Positions 16,201 to 23,733 of a stretch of 35,173 nucleotides of DNA are shown here, piece by piece. Source of the stretch: JAPXSY01 sp034003585 (lineage in GTDB: Bacteria; Verrucomicrobiota; Kiritimatiellia; RFP12; UBA1067); NCBI GenBank assembly GCA_034003585.1, contig JAVEYH010000023.1:1-35173 (forward strand). The letters are read 5' to 3'. Every line of letters starts with the position of its first letter. Positions within the stretch are counted from its first letter, which is position 1. The notes beneath the pieces were generated by a model. That model had not been told where the DNA came from. It saw only the letters and a program-made list of their open reading frames with translations, and searched no databases. The translations under genes were made by a program, and so were the position numbers.

Positions 16201-18738
16201 ATGATTCGATCACCTTACATGACAGGGCTCCTTCTCGCATGCGCCCTGGCCGCCCCTGCGGCGAAGCCGGCGGCTGAGGAGTGGACGTTCGACGATACCG
16301 GCAACCCCCTCCAGGCCAGTGTGGAGACGCGGCGTTCCGCTTGCATGCCGCAAGGCAAACCCGTCGCGCTGTGCGACGGCGTGACCGGTAACGCGCTGCG
16401 CTTCGACGGCGAAACCAGCCGCTTGTTTTATGAAATCCCGTCCGACGCCTCCCTGATAGACGGACAGAAATCCTTCACCGTCGAATGTTACGTCAAAACG
16501 GGCAATATCGGATACTACCTGTTCGCCGGAAGCCGCTGCGTGCCCTCGTGGTACAAAAATCGGGGGTGGGCGCTCGGCCTGCTGAACACCGGCAACATCA
16601 TGTTCACGATCGCGGACGGCGAAAACCGCAGCTATTCCTGGGTGAACCATCTGCAGGGGTCGTGGGACGCGGAGGAATGGAATCACGTGGCGGCCGTGCG
16701 CGATGCCGGCGCCAACACCATCCGGCTCTACGTGAACGGCGAACGCACGGACAACGTCAAGCACTACCGGGAAAATAAGATCGTGTCCGTTTGCGCCGTG
16801 GGGAGCATCGCCAACGACGCCGCGATCCGGATCGGACGCTGCTCCATGACCGGAGGCTACTTCGATGGCGCGCTCGACGGGCTGCGCATCACTGCCGGCA
16901 TCGTGCCCGAAGAGGAGATCCGGAGGCGCGCGCAAATCGCCCGGCAGGCGAAACCGGCCTCCGCCGCGCCCGCTGCCAACCCGGAGACGGCGGGAGGCAT
17001 CGAGGTGTTCGCGCCGGCGCGCACACCGCCGGTCCCGCTGACCCTCCAGCCAGCGCCCAAAGCGTTCGGGCACTCCGCGGAACGCGTCACCCTGCCGCTG
17101 CGCTTCACGATTCTTCCTGGCAACCGGCCGATGCTGCGGGACGCCGCGCAGGAACTGGCCGCGGAGCTGACGCGCGCTTTCGGCGTCACGAATCCGGCCA
17201 CAGCTTCCACGGTACCGGAAGCGGGCACAACCATCGAACTCCGGGACAACCCCCGTCTGCGTCCGGAGGGGTACGCACTCCGGGGCGCGTCAGAAAGCGG
17301 CACCCGCTACGCGATCACGGTCGAAGCCAACGCGCATGCCATCTTTTACGCGGTCCAAACCCTGCAGCAATTGCTGCGGATCACCTCGCTGGAGAACGGG
17401 TGCGCGCTCTCCCTCCCCCGGACCTTCACCATCGACGACTGGCCCTCCACCCCCCTGCGCATGACCGTGACCGGCCTCCCCCGGCGGTTAGGCGAAACCG
17501 ATTATGACCGCTTTATGGCGCAGATGGCGGCCCGGCGCTTCAACGCGATCCACTATTCGCCGAGCGAGGCCACGGTCGGGGAACTGACGCGCCTCTGCCG
17601 TTCGGGAAAACGCTACGGCGTGGATGTCATCGCCTGGTTCTCCTACCTGCATTACAAAGAGCCGCTCTCGCCGCTGCGCGAGGAGGACCGGCTTGCGCTG
17701 AAGGCCTTCATGCACAAAATCGGGGAGGCGGGCGTCGCGGGCGTCACCTTCGCCTTCGACGACCTGAGCGGCAAACACCTTGAGATCGTGACGCGGCCGG
17801 AAGAGCGCAAGGCCTACGGCGGCCGGCTCGGGCGCCTGCACAATGCCGTCATGATCCAGGCGCTCGCGTACGCCAAACCCGGCACGCTCAAGCATCGGCT
17901 GGCCATGCCGTTCCTTTACTCGCGCGGCTGGGAAAAAGCGGTCGCGGCGGAAGGTTCCGGCAAAGATTACTTCCGCGACTTCTGCGCCGGGTTCGCGGAG
18001 AACGGCATCACCCTGCTCCACACCGCCGCGACCCTGCGGGAGGTCGAAGACCTGCGCCGCGCCGGCGCGCCGGAAGTCGGGTATTACATCAACGGCTTCT
18101 GGCCCACCCACCTTTTCTTCACCTGGTTCATGGGGGACGAGCGCCTCGCCTGGTCCTGGAACCTCTTCCGCATCGATCGCAACGGCCGGGGACCGGAACC
18201 CTTGCCGGACGCCATTCCCGAAGTGAAACGGCGCGGAGAGCGGGCCAGGGTGATCTTCGGCGCGTCGTCATCCAAAGGCACGCATCTCTGCGGCATCTTC
18301 GCATGGGATCCCGCCGCCTATGACGAGGAGCGGGCCGGCCGCTACCTGGCGCAATGGCGCTACGGGGCGGGAATCTATGAGCCTCTCCGCCGCTACGCCG
18401 AGAACGTCGGCCCGGTCATCGCCTACTTCCGCGCCCACAAGACCTCTTGGGCCAACGAGGCCAAAGCGCCGGAGACGCCGCGCGAGGCGCCGGTCACCGT
18501 CGCCGAACTTCAGTCGTACTGGCGAAACTACCGCGATGCGGCGAAGGCTTGGGAAGAGATCAAAACGGCCGCATCCAACCAAACCCATGTGCTGCGGCAA
18601 CGCGTCGCACCCGATACCGGCGCGCCGCCGGAGTGGACGCTCATGGAATCGAGCCTGGACGCCATGGGCCGGAAACTCACGCGGACGTTGAGTCGGAAGG
18701 CGCCCGGTTCCGCATCCGGGACAACGGAAGCCAACTGA
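16201..18738 (+). CDS. LamG-domain protein with GH84-like beta-N-acetylglucosaminidase domain
   Basis: The 845-residue protein starts at ATG 16201, with GGAAGGGA just upstream and a Sec signal peptide after it (LLLACALAAPAAKP). A GTG 21 bases earlier is less likely. Residues 25-250 are a concanavalin/LamG-type lectin domain (FTVECYVKTG, EWNHVAAVRD, LYVNGERTD, GALDGLRI). Residues about 280-420 resemble the GH20b-type N-terminal domain of GH84/GH20 enzymes (AIFYAVQTLQQLL). Residues about 420-770 resemble the NAGidase barrel, with the adjacent acid pair D520-D521 in FAFDDLSG where GH84 has its two catalytic aspartates. GH84 uses substrate-assisted catalysis on beta-GlcNAc. I infer an exported N-acetylhexosaminidase with a glycan-binding module. 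It is convergent with tpiA, 31 bases apart. Confidence 0.72.
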   Translation: MIRSPYMTGLLLACALAAPAAKPAAEEWTFDDTGNPLQASVETRRSACMPQGKPVALCDGVTGNALRFDGETSRLFYEIPSDASLIDGQKSFTVECYVKTGNIGYYLFAGSRCVPSWYKNRGWALGLLNTGNIMFTIADGENRSYSWVNHLQGSWDAEEWNHVAAVRDAGANTIRLYVNGERTDNVKHYRENKIVSVCAVGSIANDAAIRIGRCSMTGGYFDGALDGLRITAGIVPEEEIRRRAQIARQAKPASAAPAANPETAGGIEVFAPARTPPVPLTLQPAPKAFGHSAERVTLPLRFTILPGNRPMLRDAAQELAAELTRAFGVTNPATASTVPEAGTTIELRDNPRLRPEGYALRGASESGTRYAITVEANAHAIFYAVQTLQQLLRITSLENGCALSLPRTFTIDDWPSTPLRMTVTGLPRRLGETDYDRFMAQMAARRFNAIHYSPSEATVGELTRLCRSGKRYGVDVIAWFSYLHYKEPLSPLREEDRLALKAFMHKIGEAGVAGVTFAFDDLSGKHLEIVTRPEERKAYGGRLGRLHNAVMIQALAYAKPGTLKHRLAMPFLYSRGWEKAVAAEGSGKDYFRDFCAGFAENGITLLHTAATLREVEDLRRAGAPEVGYYINGFWPTHLFFTWFMGDERLAWSWNLFRIDRNGRGPEPLPDAIPEVKRRGERARVIFGASSSKGTHLCGIFAWDPAAYDEERAGRYLAQWRYGAGIYEPLRRYAENVGPVIAYFRAHKTSWANEAKAPETPREAPVTVAELQSYWRNYRDAAKAWEEIKTAASNQTHVLRQRVAPDTGAPPEWTLMESSLDAMGRKLTRTLSRKAPGSASGTTEAN

Positions 18739-18769
18739 GCAGCCAACCGACCCAAGCGGGAGCGGATCC

Positions 18770-19522
18770 TTACGCGCCGGCCCGGATGATCGCTGCGAAG
18801 GAGTCGGCCTTGAGCGCCGCGCCGCCGATCAGCCCGCCGTCGATATCGGGCTGGCTCATCAGCTCCTTGGCGTTCTCCGGCTTCATGCTCCCGCCGTATT
18901 GGATGCGGATCGTGTTCGCCACATCGCCCCCACCGATCTCCGCCAGCGTGCGGCGGATCAGCGCGTGAACCTCCTGCGCCTGGGCCGGAGTGGCTGTCCG
19001 TCCGGTGCCGATCGCCCAAACCGGCTCGTATGCAATCACCACGCGTCCCAGATCCCCGCCGAGGTCCGCCAGGCCCGCCTTGGTCTGGCGCACCACCACC
19101 GATTCCATCTGACCGGCATCGCGTTCGGCCAGGGTCTCACCCACGCAGACGATCGGGATCAGCCCGGCGGTCAGCGCCGCACGGGTGCGGCGGTTCACCG
19201 TCTCGTCGGTCTCGCCGAAATACTGGCGGCGCTCGCTGTGACCGATGATCACGTACCGCACGCCCAGATCCTTGAGCATGGACGCGGAAATTTCGCCCGT
19301 GAACGCGCCGGAGGCCTCCCAATGCACATTTTGCGCGCCCAGCATCACGTTCGATCCGGCGCAGGCCGCCGCCGCGTCCTTCAGGTCCGTGAACGGCGGG
19401 CACACCACGATTTCGACCGCAGAAACGCCTTCGGTCTCTTTTCGGATCCCCTCGATCAGGGCCGCGGCCTCAGAGGCCGTCTTGTTCATCTTCCAGTTTC
19501 CCGCAACGATTTTCTTCCGCAT
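18770..19522 (-). CDS. tpiA: Triosephosphate isomerase
   Basis: A 250-residue full-length enzyme that interconverts dihydroxyacetone phosphate and glyceraldehyde 3-phosphate in glycolysis. The catalytic residues are all visible: K11 in GNWKMN, H95 in IIGHSERR and E166 in AYEPVWAIGTG. The phosphate-binding loop QYGGSM and the C-terminal GGLIGGAAL are also present. The ATG at 19522 is preceded by AAGGAG and gives the canonical N-terminus. A 60-codon in-frame upstream extension has no family match. It is transcribed divergently from aroKB and has a sigma70-like promoter about 40 bases upstream of the start. It is cytoplasmic and the most reliable gene in the window. Confidence 0.97.
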   Translation of the reverse strand: MRKKIVAGNWKMNKTASEAAALIEGIRKETEGVSAVEIVVCPPFTDLKDAAAACAGSNVMLGAQNVHWEASGAFTGEISASMLKDLGVRYVIIGHSERRQYFGETDETVNRRTRAALTAGLIPIVCVGETLAERDAGQMESVVVRQTKAGLADLGGDLGRVVIAYEPVWAIGTGRTATPAQAQEVHALIRRTLAEIGGGDVANTIRIQYGGSMKPENAKELMSQPDIDGGLIGGAALKADSFAAIIRAGA

Positions 19523-19562
19523 GCTCTTCTCTCTCCTTATTACAACGAAAACGTGAAAGGTT

Positions 19563-19591
19563 ATTATGAAGGCTGAACGCTTCGGATGCAA
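19563..19591 (-). promoter_or_regulatory. Putative sigma70 promoter of tpiA
   Basis: Read on the minus strand, TTGCAT (19591-19586) and CATAAT (19568-19563) are separated by 17 bases. The -10 lies about 40 bases before the tpiA ATG, and the AAGGAG ribosome-binding site falls between them. The -10 fits well (5 of 6) and the -35 is weaker (3 of 6). Confidence 0.5.
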
Positions 19592-19605
19592 GTCCGCTTG
19601 CTCCC

Positions 19606-19634
19606 TTGACACAAGACGGCAGGCCACATAAGAT
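19606..19634 (+). promoter_or_regulatory. Putative sigma70 promoter of aroKB
   Basis: A perfect TTGACA (19606-19611), a 17-base spacer and TAAGAT (19629-19634) precede the aroKB start by about 88 bases. This leaves a leader of roughly 80 bases. It is the best promoter match I see in the window. Confidence 0.6.
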
Positions 19635-19721
19635 GCGCGGTGTTCGGTCCGCCCGGTCGCGGGAACCCCTTCCCTTGGGACGGAAAACCGGACACGGTCC
19701 ACCCCTCACCCACGGTTCTTC

Positions 19722-21350
19722 ATGCACCTTTTTCTGTACGGTCCACCGGGAAGCGGCAAATCCACCATCGGCCGCCTGCTGGCACAGCGCCTGGATCTGC
19801 CCTTCACGGATCTCGACGCGGTCATCGAAGCCTCCGCCAAACAACGGATCCGCGACATTTTCGCCTGCGAGGGTGAGGCCGGATTCCGCGCCCGCGAGAC
19901 GCGGGCCCTGGCCGAGACGATCGACGCCTCCCCCGCCGTGATCGGCCTCGGCGGCGGGGCGCTGCTGAAAGAGGAGAACCGGGTTATGGCGGAAGCCGCG
20001 GGCGAGATCCTCTGTTTCGACGCGGATGCCGCCACGCTGGAGGGGCGTGTCGCGCTGGCGCCTGGCGTGCGGCCGCTTCTGAGCGCGCCATCATCCGACT
20101 GCGCGACCCCGCCCGCGCCGGGACAAGGCAGACCCATCGCACAGTTGCTGTCCGAGCGTGCGGCCCATTACGCCTCCTTCCCCCTGCGTGTGAAGGTGTC
20201 GGACCGTCCGCCCGAAGAGACGGCGGATGCGGCGCAGGCCGCGCTCGGCCTCTTTCGCGTCTCGGGCATGGGCGCGGCCTACAATGTCCGCGCGGGCGAC
20301 GGGCTGCTCGACACCCTGGGCGCGCGTTTCCGCGAACTCGCCTGCGGTGACCGAACCGTGATCGTCGGCGACACCCACACCCTGCCGCTTTACGGCGAAC
20401 GCGCCGCAGCTTCGTTGCGCGCCGCAGGCGTAGCCGTCTCGTTCGTCACCCTCCCCGCAGGCGAAGAAACCAAGACGATCGCCACTGTGGCAACGCTCTG
20501 GTCGTCCTTCCTGAAGGCCGGCATCGAGCGCGGCCATGCCGTGATCGCGCTCGGCGGCGGCGTGGTCGGCGACCTCACCGGATTCGCCGCCGCGACCTGG
20601 CTGCGCGGCGTGCGCTGGATCGGCCTGCCCACCACCCTGCTTTCCATGGTCGACTCCGGCCTGGGCGGCAAAACCGGCGCCGACCTGCCCGAAGGCAAAA
20701 ACCTGATCGGCGCGTTCCACCCGCCGTCCCTGATGCTGGCCGACACCGCCACCCTCACCACCCTGCCCGTGCGCGAGCTGCGGTGTGGCTTGGCCGAAGC
20801 CGTCAAACACGCGGTCATCGGCGACCCCGGCCTGCTCGACACCCTCCCGCATTTCGCCTTCTGCAAGGACAGCGGCGACGACGCGCCCTGCGCCGGTCTC
20901 GCGGGTGCGGCCTGGCTCGCGCCGGTCGTTGCCCGCGCCATGGCCGTGAAAATCCGCATCATCCGGCAGGACCCGTTCGAGAAAGGCATCCGCGCCGCGC
21001 TCAACCTCGGCCACACCCTCGGCCACGGTATCGAAACCGCCACACGCTTCGCGGTGCGGCATGGCGAGGCCGTCGCCATCGGCACCGTGCTCGAAGCCAG
21101 GCTGGCGGAGGCGCTGGGCCTCGCTGAGCCCGGCTTGGCCGCGCAGCTCGCGGCGCTTTTCTCCGGCCTCGGCCTCCCTGTGGCCCTGCCGCCCGGCATC
21201 GACCTCGCCGAGGTACGGGCCGCCCTCTCCCTGGACAAGAAGAAAGCGGAAGGCAAAGTGCGCTTCGCCCTGCCAGTCCGCCTCGGCGAAGTCCGCACCG
21301 GCATCGCCGTCGATGACGCGACCCTCGGGCGCGTGTTGACACGCGGCTGA
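19722..21350 (+). CDS. aroKB: Bifunctional shikimate kinase / 3-dehydroquinate synthase fusion
   Basis: A 542-residue fusion of two shikimate-pathway enzymes. Residues 1-175 are shikimate kinase (AroK): P-loop G7-PPGSGKS14, D30/D32 in FTDLDAVIE, GEAGFRARE and GLGGGALL. Residues about 186-542 are 3-dehydroquinate synthase (AroB): the NAD-binding GGGVVGDLTGF (about 277-287), LLSMVDSGLGGKTG, the LAEAVKH segment with its metal-binding Glu, and the metal-binding His segments NLGHTLGHGIE and RHGEAVAIG. AroB acts at step 2 and AroK at step 5 of chorismate synthesis, so the fusion does not channel one product directly into the next reaction. The start fits the usual AroK N-terminus, although no clear ribosome-binding site precedes it. 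A strong promoter lies upstream. Confidence 0.93.
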   Translation: MHLFLYGPPGSGKSTIGRLLAQRLDLPFTDLDAVIEASAKQRIRDIFACEGEAGFRARETRALAETIDASPAVIGLGGGALLKEENRVMAEAAGEILCFDADAATLEGRVALAPGVRPLLSAPSSDCATPPAPGQGRPIAQLLSERAAHYASFPLRVKVSDRPPEETADAAQAALGLFRVSGMGAAYNVRAGDGLLDTLGARFRELACGDRTVIVGDTHTLPLYGERAAASLRAAGVAVSFVTLPAGEETKTIATVATLWSSFLKAGIERGHAVIALGGGVVGDLTGFAAATWLRGVRWIGLPTTLLSMVDSGLGGKTGADLPEGKNLIGAFHPPSLMLADTATLTTLPVRELRCGLAEAVKHAVIGDPGLLDTLPHFAFCKDSGDDAPCAGLAGAAWLAPVVARAMAVKIRIIRQDPFEKGIRAALNLGHTLGHGIETATRFAVRHGEAVAIGTVLEARLAEALGLAEPGLAAQLAALFSGLGLPVALPPGIDLAEVRAALSLDKKKAEGKVRFALPVRLGEVRTGIAVDDATLGRVLTRG

Positions 21351-21372
21351 ACCCTGCGGCGCGATTGATTCA

Positions 21373-21407
21373 AACGCCGAACGCCCAACGTCCAACGCTC
21401 AACGTTA
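21373..21407. repeat. Heptanucleotide AACGNNN tandem array (5 units)
   Basis: Five consecutive 7-base units begin with AACG: AACGCCG, AACGCCC, AACGTCC, AACGCTC, AACGTTA. They lie just downstream of aroKB in the 223-base convergent intergenic region 21351-21573, which has no gene. The rest of that region holds the hairpin listed next and a pyrimidine-rich stretch with runs of C (about 21485-21570). Confidence 0.7.
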
Positions 21408-21463
21408 AAGCGGAATTCGTTTTCTCCCGTTCTGTGTTCTGATTTCGGCGTTCATTGCTCCGC

Positions 21464-21484
21464 GGCGGTTTCGGGGAAACCGCC
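21464..21484. repeat. Perfect hairpin GGCGGTTTC-GGG-GAAACCGCC
   Basis: A 9-base perfect stem (21464-21472 with 21476-21484) and a 3-base loop lie between the convergent ends of aroKB and the OppC-like gene. No T-run follows on either strand, so it is not a canonical intrinsic terminator. It could still end both transcripts, or it may be a dispersed extragenic palindrome. Confidence 0.55.
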
Positions 21485-21573
21485 CTACCCCTCCCGGTTC
21501 CCCAGCCCCACTCCGCGCTTTCTGCGCCTCCGCGTTACCCCCCCCCACCCCATCCCGTTCCCTTTTTGCCGCC

Positions 21574-22491
21574 TCACACCTGCTCCGTGCGCAGGGCCGG
21601 GTCAAGCAGGTCGCGCAGGGCGTCGGCCAGATGGTTGAAGGCCAGCACCAGGGCGAAGATGGCGAGCGTCACGAAAGTCATCTCCCACCACACGCCCTGC
21701 CACAGCCGCAGCCGCGCGTTATTGATCATGATGCCCCACGAGGGCTCCCCCTGCACGCCGATCCCGAGGAAGCTGATGAAGACCTCGGTGGCGACCGAGG
21801 CGGGAAAGCGGATCGAAAACGCGATCAGGATGATGTGCGTCACGTTCGGGAGGATGTGGCGGAACATGATCCGCGCGTGGCTGTAGCCCAAGACTTGCGC
21901 GGCCTGCACGTAGGCCCGTCCGCGGTGTTTGATCACCTCGCCGCGCACGTTGCGGCAGACGCTCACCCACGTGGTCAGCCCGATCCCGAGATAGACACCC
22001 AGCAGGCCCTGTCCCACCACCATCGCGATGGCGAGAATGAAGAGCAGACCCGGCATCGAGGCCACCGTGGCGCAGAGCCACACCACCAGGCTGTCGGCCC
22101 GGCCGCCGAAGTAGCCGCCCAGACAGCCGAGGATCACGCCCAGCGGGATCGCGATCAGCGAGGTGATGATCCCAACGTGAAACGCGATGCGCGCGCCCTG
22201 AATCAGCCGCTGCAGCACGTCGCGCCCCAGGTTGTCGCTGCCCAGCGGAAAGAGCGGCTGCTGCGCGGCCGCCCCGCTTTCCGCCGCGAAAACGCGGACG
22301 AACGCGGGCGGCACATAACGGGACGCTTCGTTAACCTGGTTGTACGACGGCGTGCGGTCCGCCCACCGCGACACCTGATACACGGCCTCGCCGTACACCG
22401 CCGCGCACGCGTACAGCGCCACGACCAGCAAACAGAGCCGCGTGTCCCACCGCCGCCACAACCGCCTTAGGATGCTCTGTTCTTTTGCCAT
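21574..22491 (-). CDS. ABC transporter permease, OppC/DppC family
   Basis: A 305-residue inner-membrane permease of the peptide/nickel class. It has an N-terminal membrane segment, then LGSDNLGRDVLQRLIQGARI, which is the family's GTD-x-x-GRD-type entry motif. Further membrane segments follow, along with the EAA-type cytoplasmic loop (AAQVLGYSHARIMFRHILPN) that contacts the ATPase. The end segment SFLGIGVQGEPSWGIMINNAR is typical of OppC proteins. It starts 1 base after the OppB-like stop and has GGGGTG upstream of the ATG. It would pair with the neighbouring permease to form the membrane channel. It is the last gene of its operon. No ATPase or binding-protein gene is in the window, so the substrate is unknown. 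Confidence 0.9.
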   Translation of the reverse strand: MAKEQSILRRLWRRWDTRLCLLVVALYACAAVYGEAVYQVSRWADRTPSYNQVNEASRYVPPAFVRVFAAESGAAAQQPLFPLGSDNLGRDVLQRLIQGARIAFHVGIITSLIAIPLGVILGCLGGYFGGRADSLVVWLCATVASMPGLLFILAIAMVVGQGLLGVYLGIGLTTWVSVCRNVRGEVIKHRGRAYVQAAQVLGYSHARIMFRHILPNVTHIILIAFSIRFPASVATEVFISFLGIGVQGEPSWGIMINNARLRLWQGVWWEMTFVTLAIFALVLAFNHLADALRDLLDPALRTEQV

Positions 22492-22492
22492 A

Positions 22493-23725
22493 TCACCCCA
22501 GTCTCACGCGCGGGTCGAGCCAGGCGTAACACAGGTCGGTGACCAGATTCACGCCCTGGTAGAGCAGCGCGCCCAGCACCACCACCGCCCGCACCACAGC
22601 CATGTCCGACGAGTGCAGCGCGTTCAGGCTCACGCTGCCCAACCCGGGGATACCGAAAAAACTTTCCAGCATCAGGCTGCCGGTGAAGAGGAACGGGATC
22701 GACAGGCTGACATACGTCACGATGGGGATCAGGCTGTTGCGCAAGACGTGGCGCACCATGATGCGGCTGCCGCGCAACCCCTTGGCCAAGGCCGTGCGCA
22801 CATAAGGCTTGTAGACCTCGTCGAGAATCGCGGCGCGGAAGAACCGCACGTCGCGTCCCAGTCCGCTGACGATGCCGATCAGCACCGGCAGCGTCAGATA
22901 CGCCGCAGACTCGAAGCCCCAGATCGGGAAGAGCCGAAGTTTGAACGCCAGCAGGAACTGCCCCGCCAGCACCCACACCACGTAATTGACGCTCATCAGA
23001 ACCGTGGAGAGGATCAGCACCGCCTTGTCCGCCGCGCCGCCGCGCCATGCGGCGCAGACCAGACCCAGCATCACACCGACCAGCGTGCCGCCGATCAGAA
23101 TCGGAACCGTGAGCGAAAGCGACGGGCCGACGCCGTTACGGAGGATTCGCGCCACCGGCAGATTGTGCTCGGAGGAGACCCCGAAATCCCCCCGCGACAG
23201 CGAGAGGAGGTAACGCGTGAATTGCGAGTCCGACACGCCGGCGGTGCGCCGCCGCAGCCGGATGACAGCGGGAAGCGTGCCGCCGACATCCAGCGACACG
23301 GCCCGCCAGCCCTCGCGCACCGCGAACGTCAGCGGCACGGGCCCGTCCACCACCGCGTCATCGGTCAATCCGGTCACACTCTCCCGCAACCCGATCCGGA
23401 CATGCGGCGCATGGATACGGTACGAACCGGCGGGCAGCGCATACGCAAGGGGAAAACGCCGGAGCCCCGCGGCATCCGCCGGCGCCAGACGCTCGCGCGG
23501 GGTGTCCCCCGCGGCGCGGAGCCGCACCCACCGCCCGAACACAAGCGGTTTATCATACCCGTAGCGCGCGTCAAACGCGGCCAACGCCTCGGCCGAGGCG
23601 TTCTTTCCCAGCACAACCTCCGCGGGCGACCCGCCCACCACATGAAAGAGCACGAACGTCAGCAGCACGATACCGAACGTGGTCGGAATCATCTCCAGCA
23701 CGCGCCGTATGACATACCGCCGCAT
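22493..23725 (-). CDS. ABC transporter permease, OppB/YejB family, with ~105-residue insertion
   Basis: A 410-residue OppB-type permease. Residues 1-60 hold the family N-terminus and first membrane segment (RRVLEMIPTTFGIVLLTF), then YGYDKPL. In most relatives this runs on at once to a YLxxLxxGDFG segment, but here that segment appears only at 171-182 (RYLLSLSRGDFG). About residues 62-167 are an inserted, apparently beta-rich, membrane-free stretch in the predicted periplasmic loop. The remainder is ordinary: membrane helices, an EAA loop (ALAKGLRGSRIMVRHVLRNS) and ESFFGIPGLG. The start lies 8 bases after the hydrolase stop. Only the permease parts are functionally assignable. The insertion could contact a binding protein or a glycan ligand, which is speculation. 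Confidence 0.88.
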   Translation of the reverse strand: MRRYVIRRVLEMIPTTFGIVLLTFVLFHVVGGSPAEVVLGKNASAEALAAFDARYGYDKPLVFGRWVRLRAAGDTPRERLAPADAAGLRRFPLAYALPAGSYRIHAPHVRIGLRESVTGLTDDAVVDGPVPLTFAVREGWRAVSLDVGGTLPAVIRLRRRTAGVSDSQFTRYLLSLSRGDFGVSSEHNLPVARILRNGVGPSLSLTVPILIGGTLVGVMLGLVCAAWRGGAADKAVLILSTVLMSVNYVVWVLAGQFLLAFKLRLFPIWGFESAAYLTLPVLIGIVSGLGRDVRFFRAAILDEVYKPYVRTALAKGLRGSRIMVRHVLRNSLIPIVTYVSLSIPFLFTGSLMLESFFGIPGLGSVSLNALHSSDMAVVRAVVVLGALLYQGVNLVTDLCYAWLDPRVRLG

Positions 23726-23733
23726 GGCCCGTT

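Noticed and set aside
18739..18769. Terminator between the GH84-like gene and tpiA
   Set aside because: The 31 bases show no useful inverted repeat or T-run.
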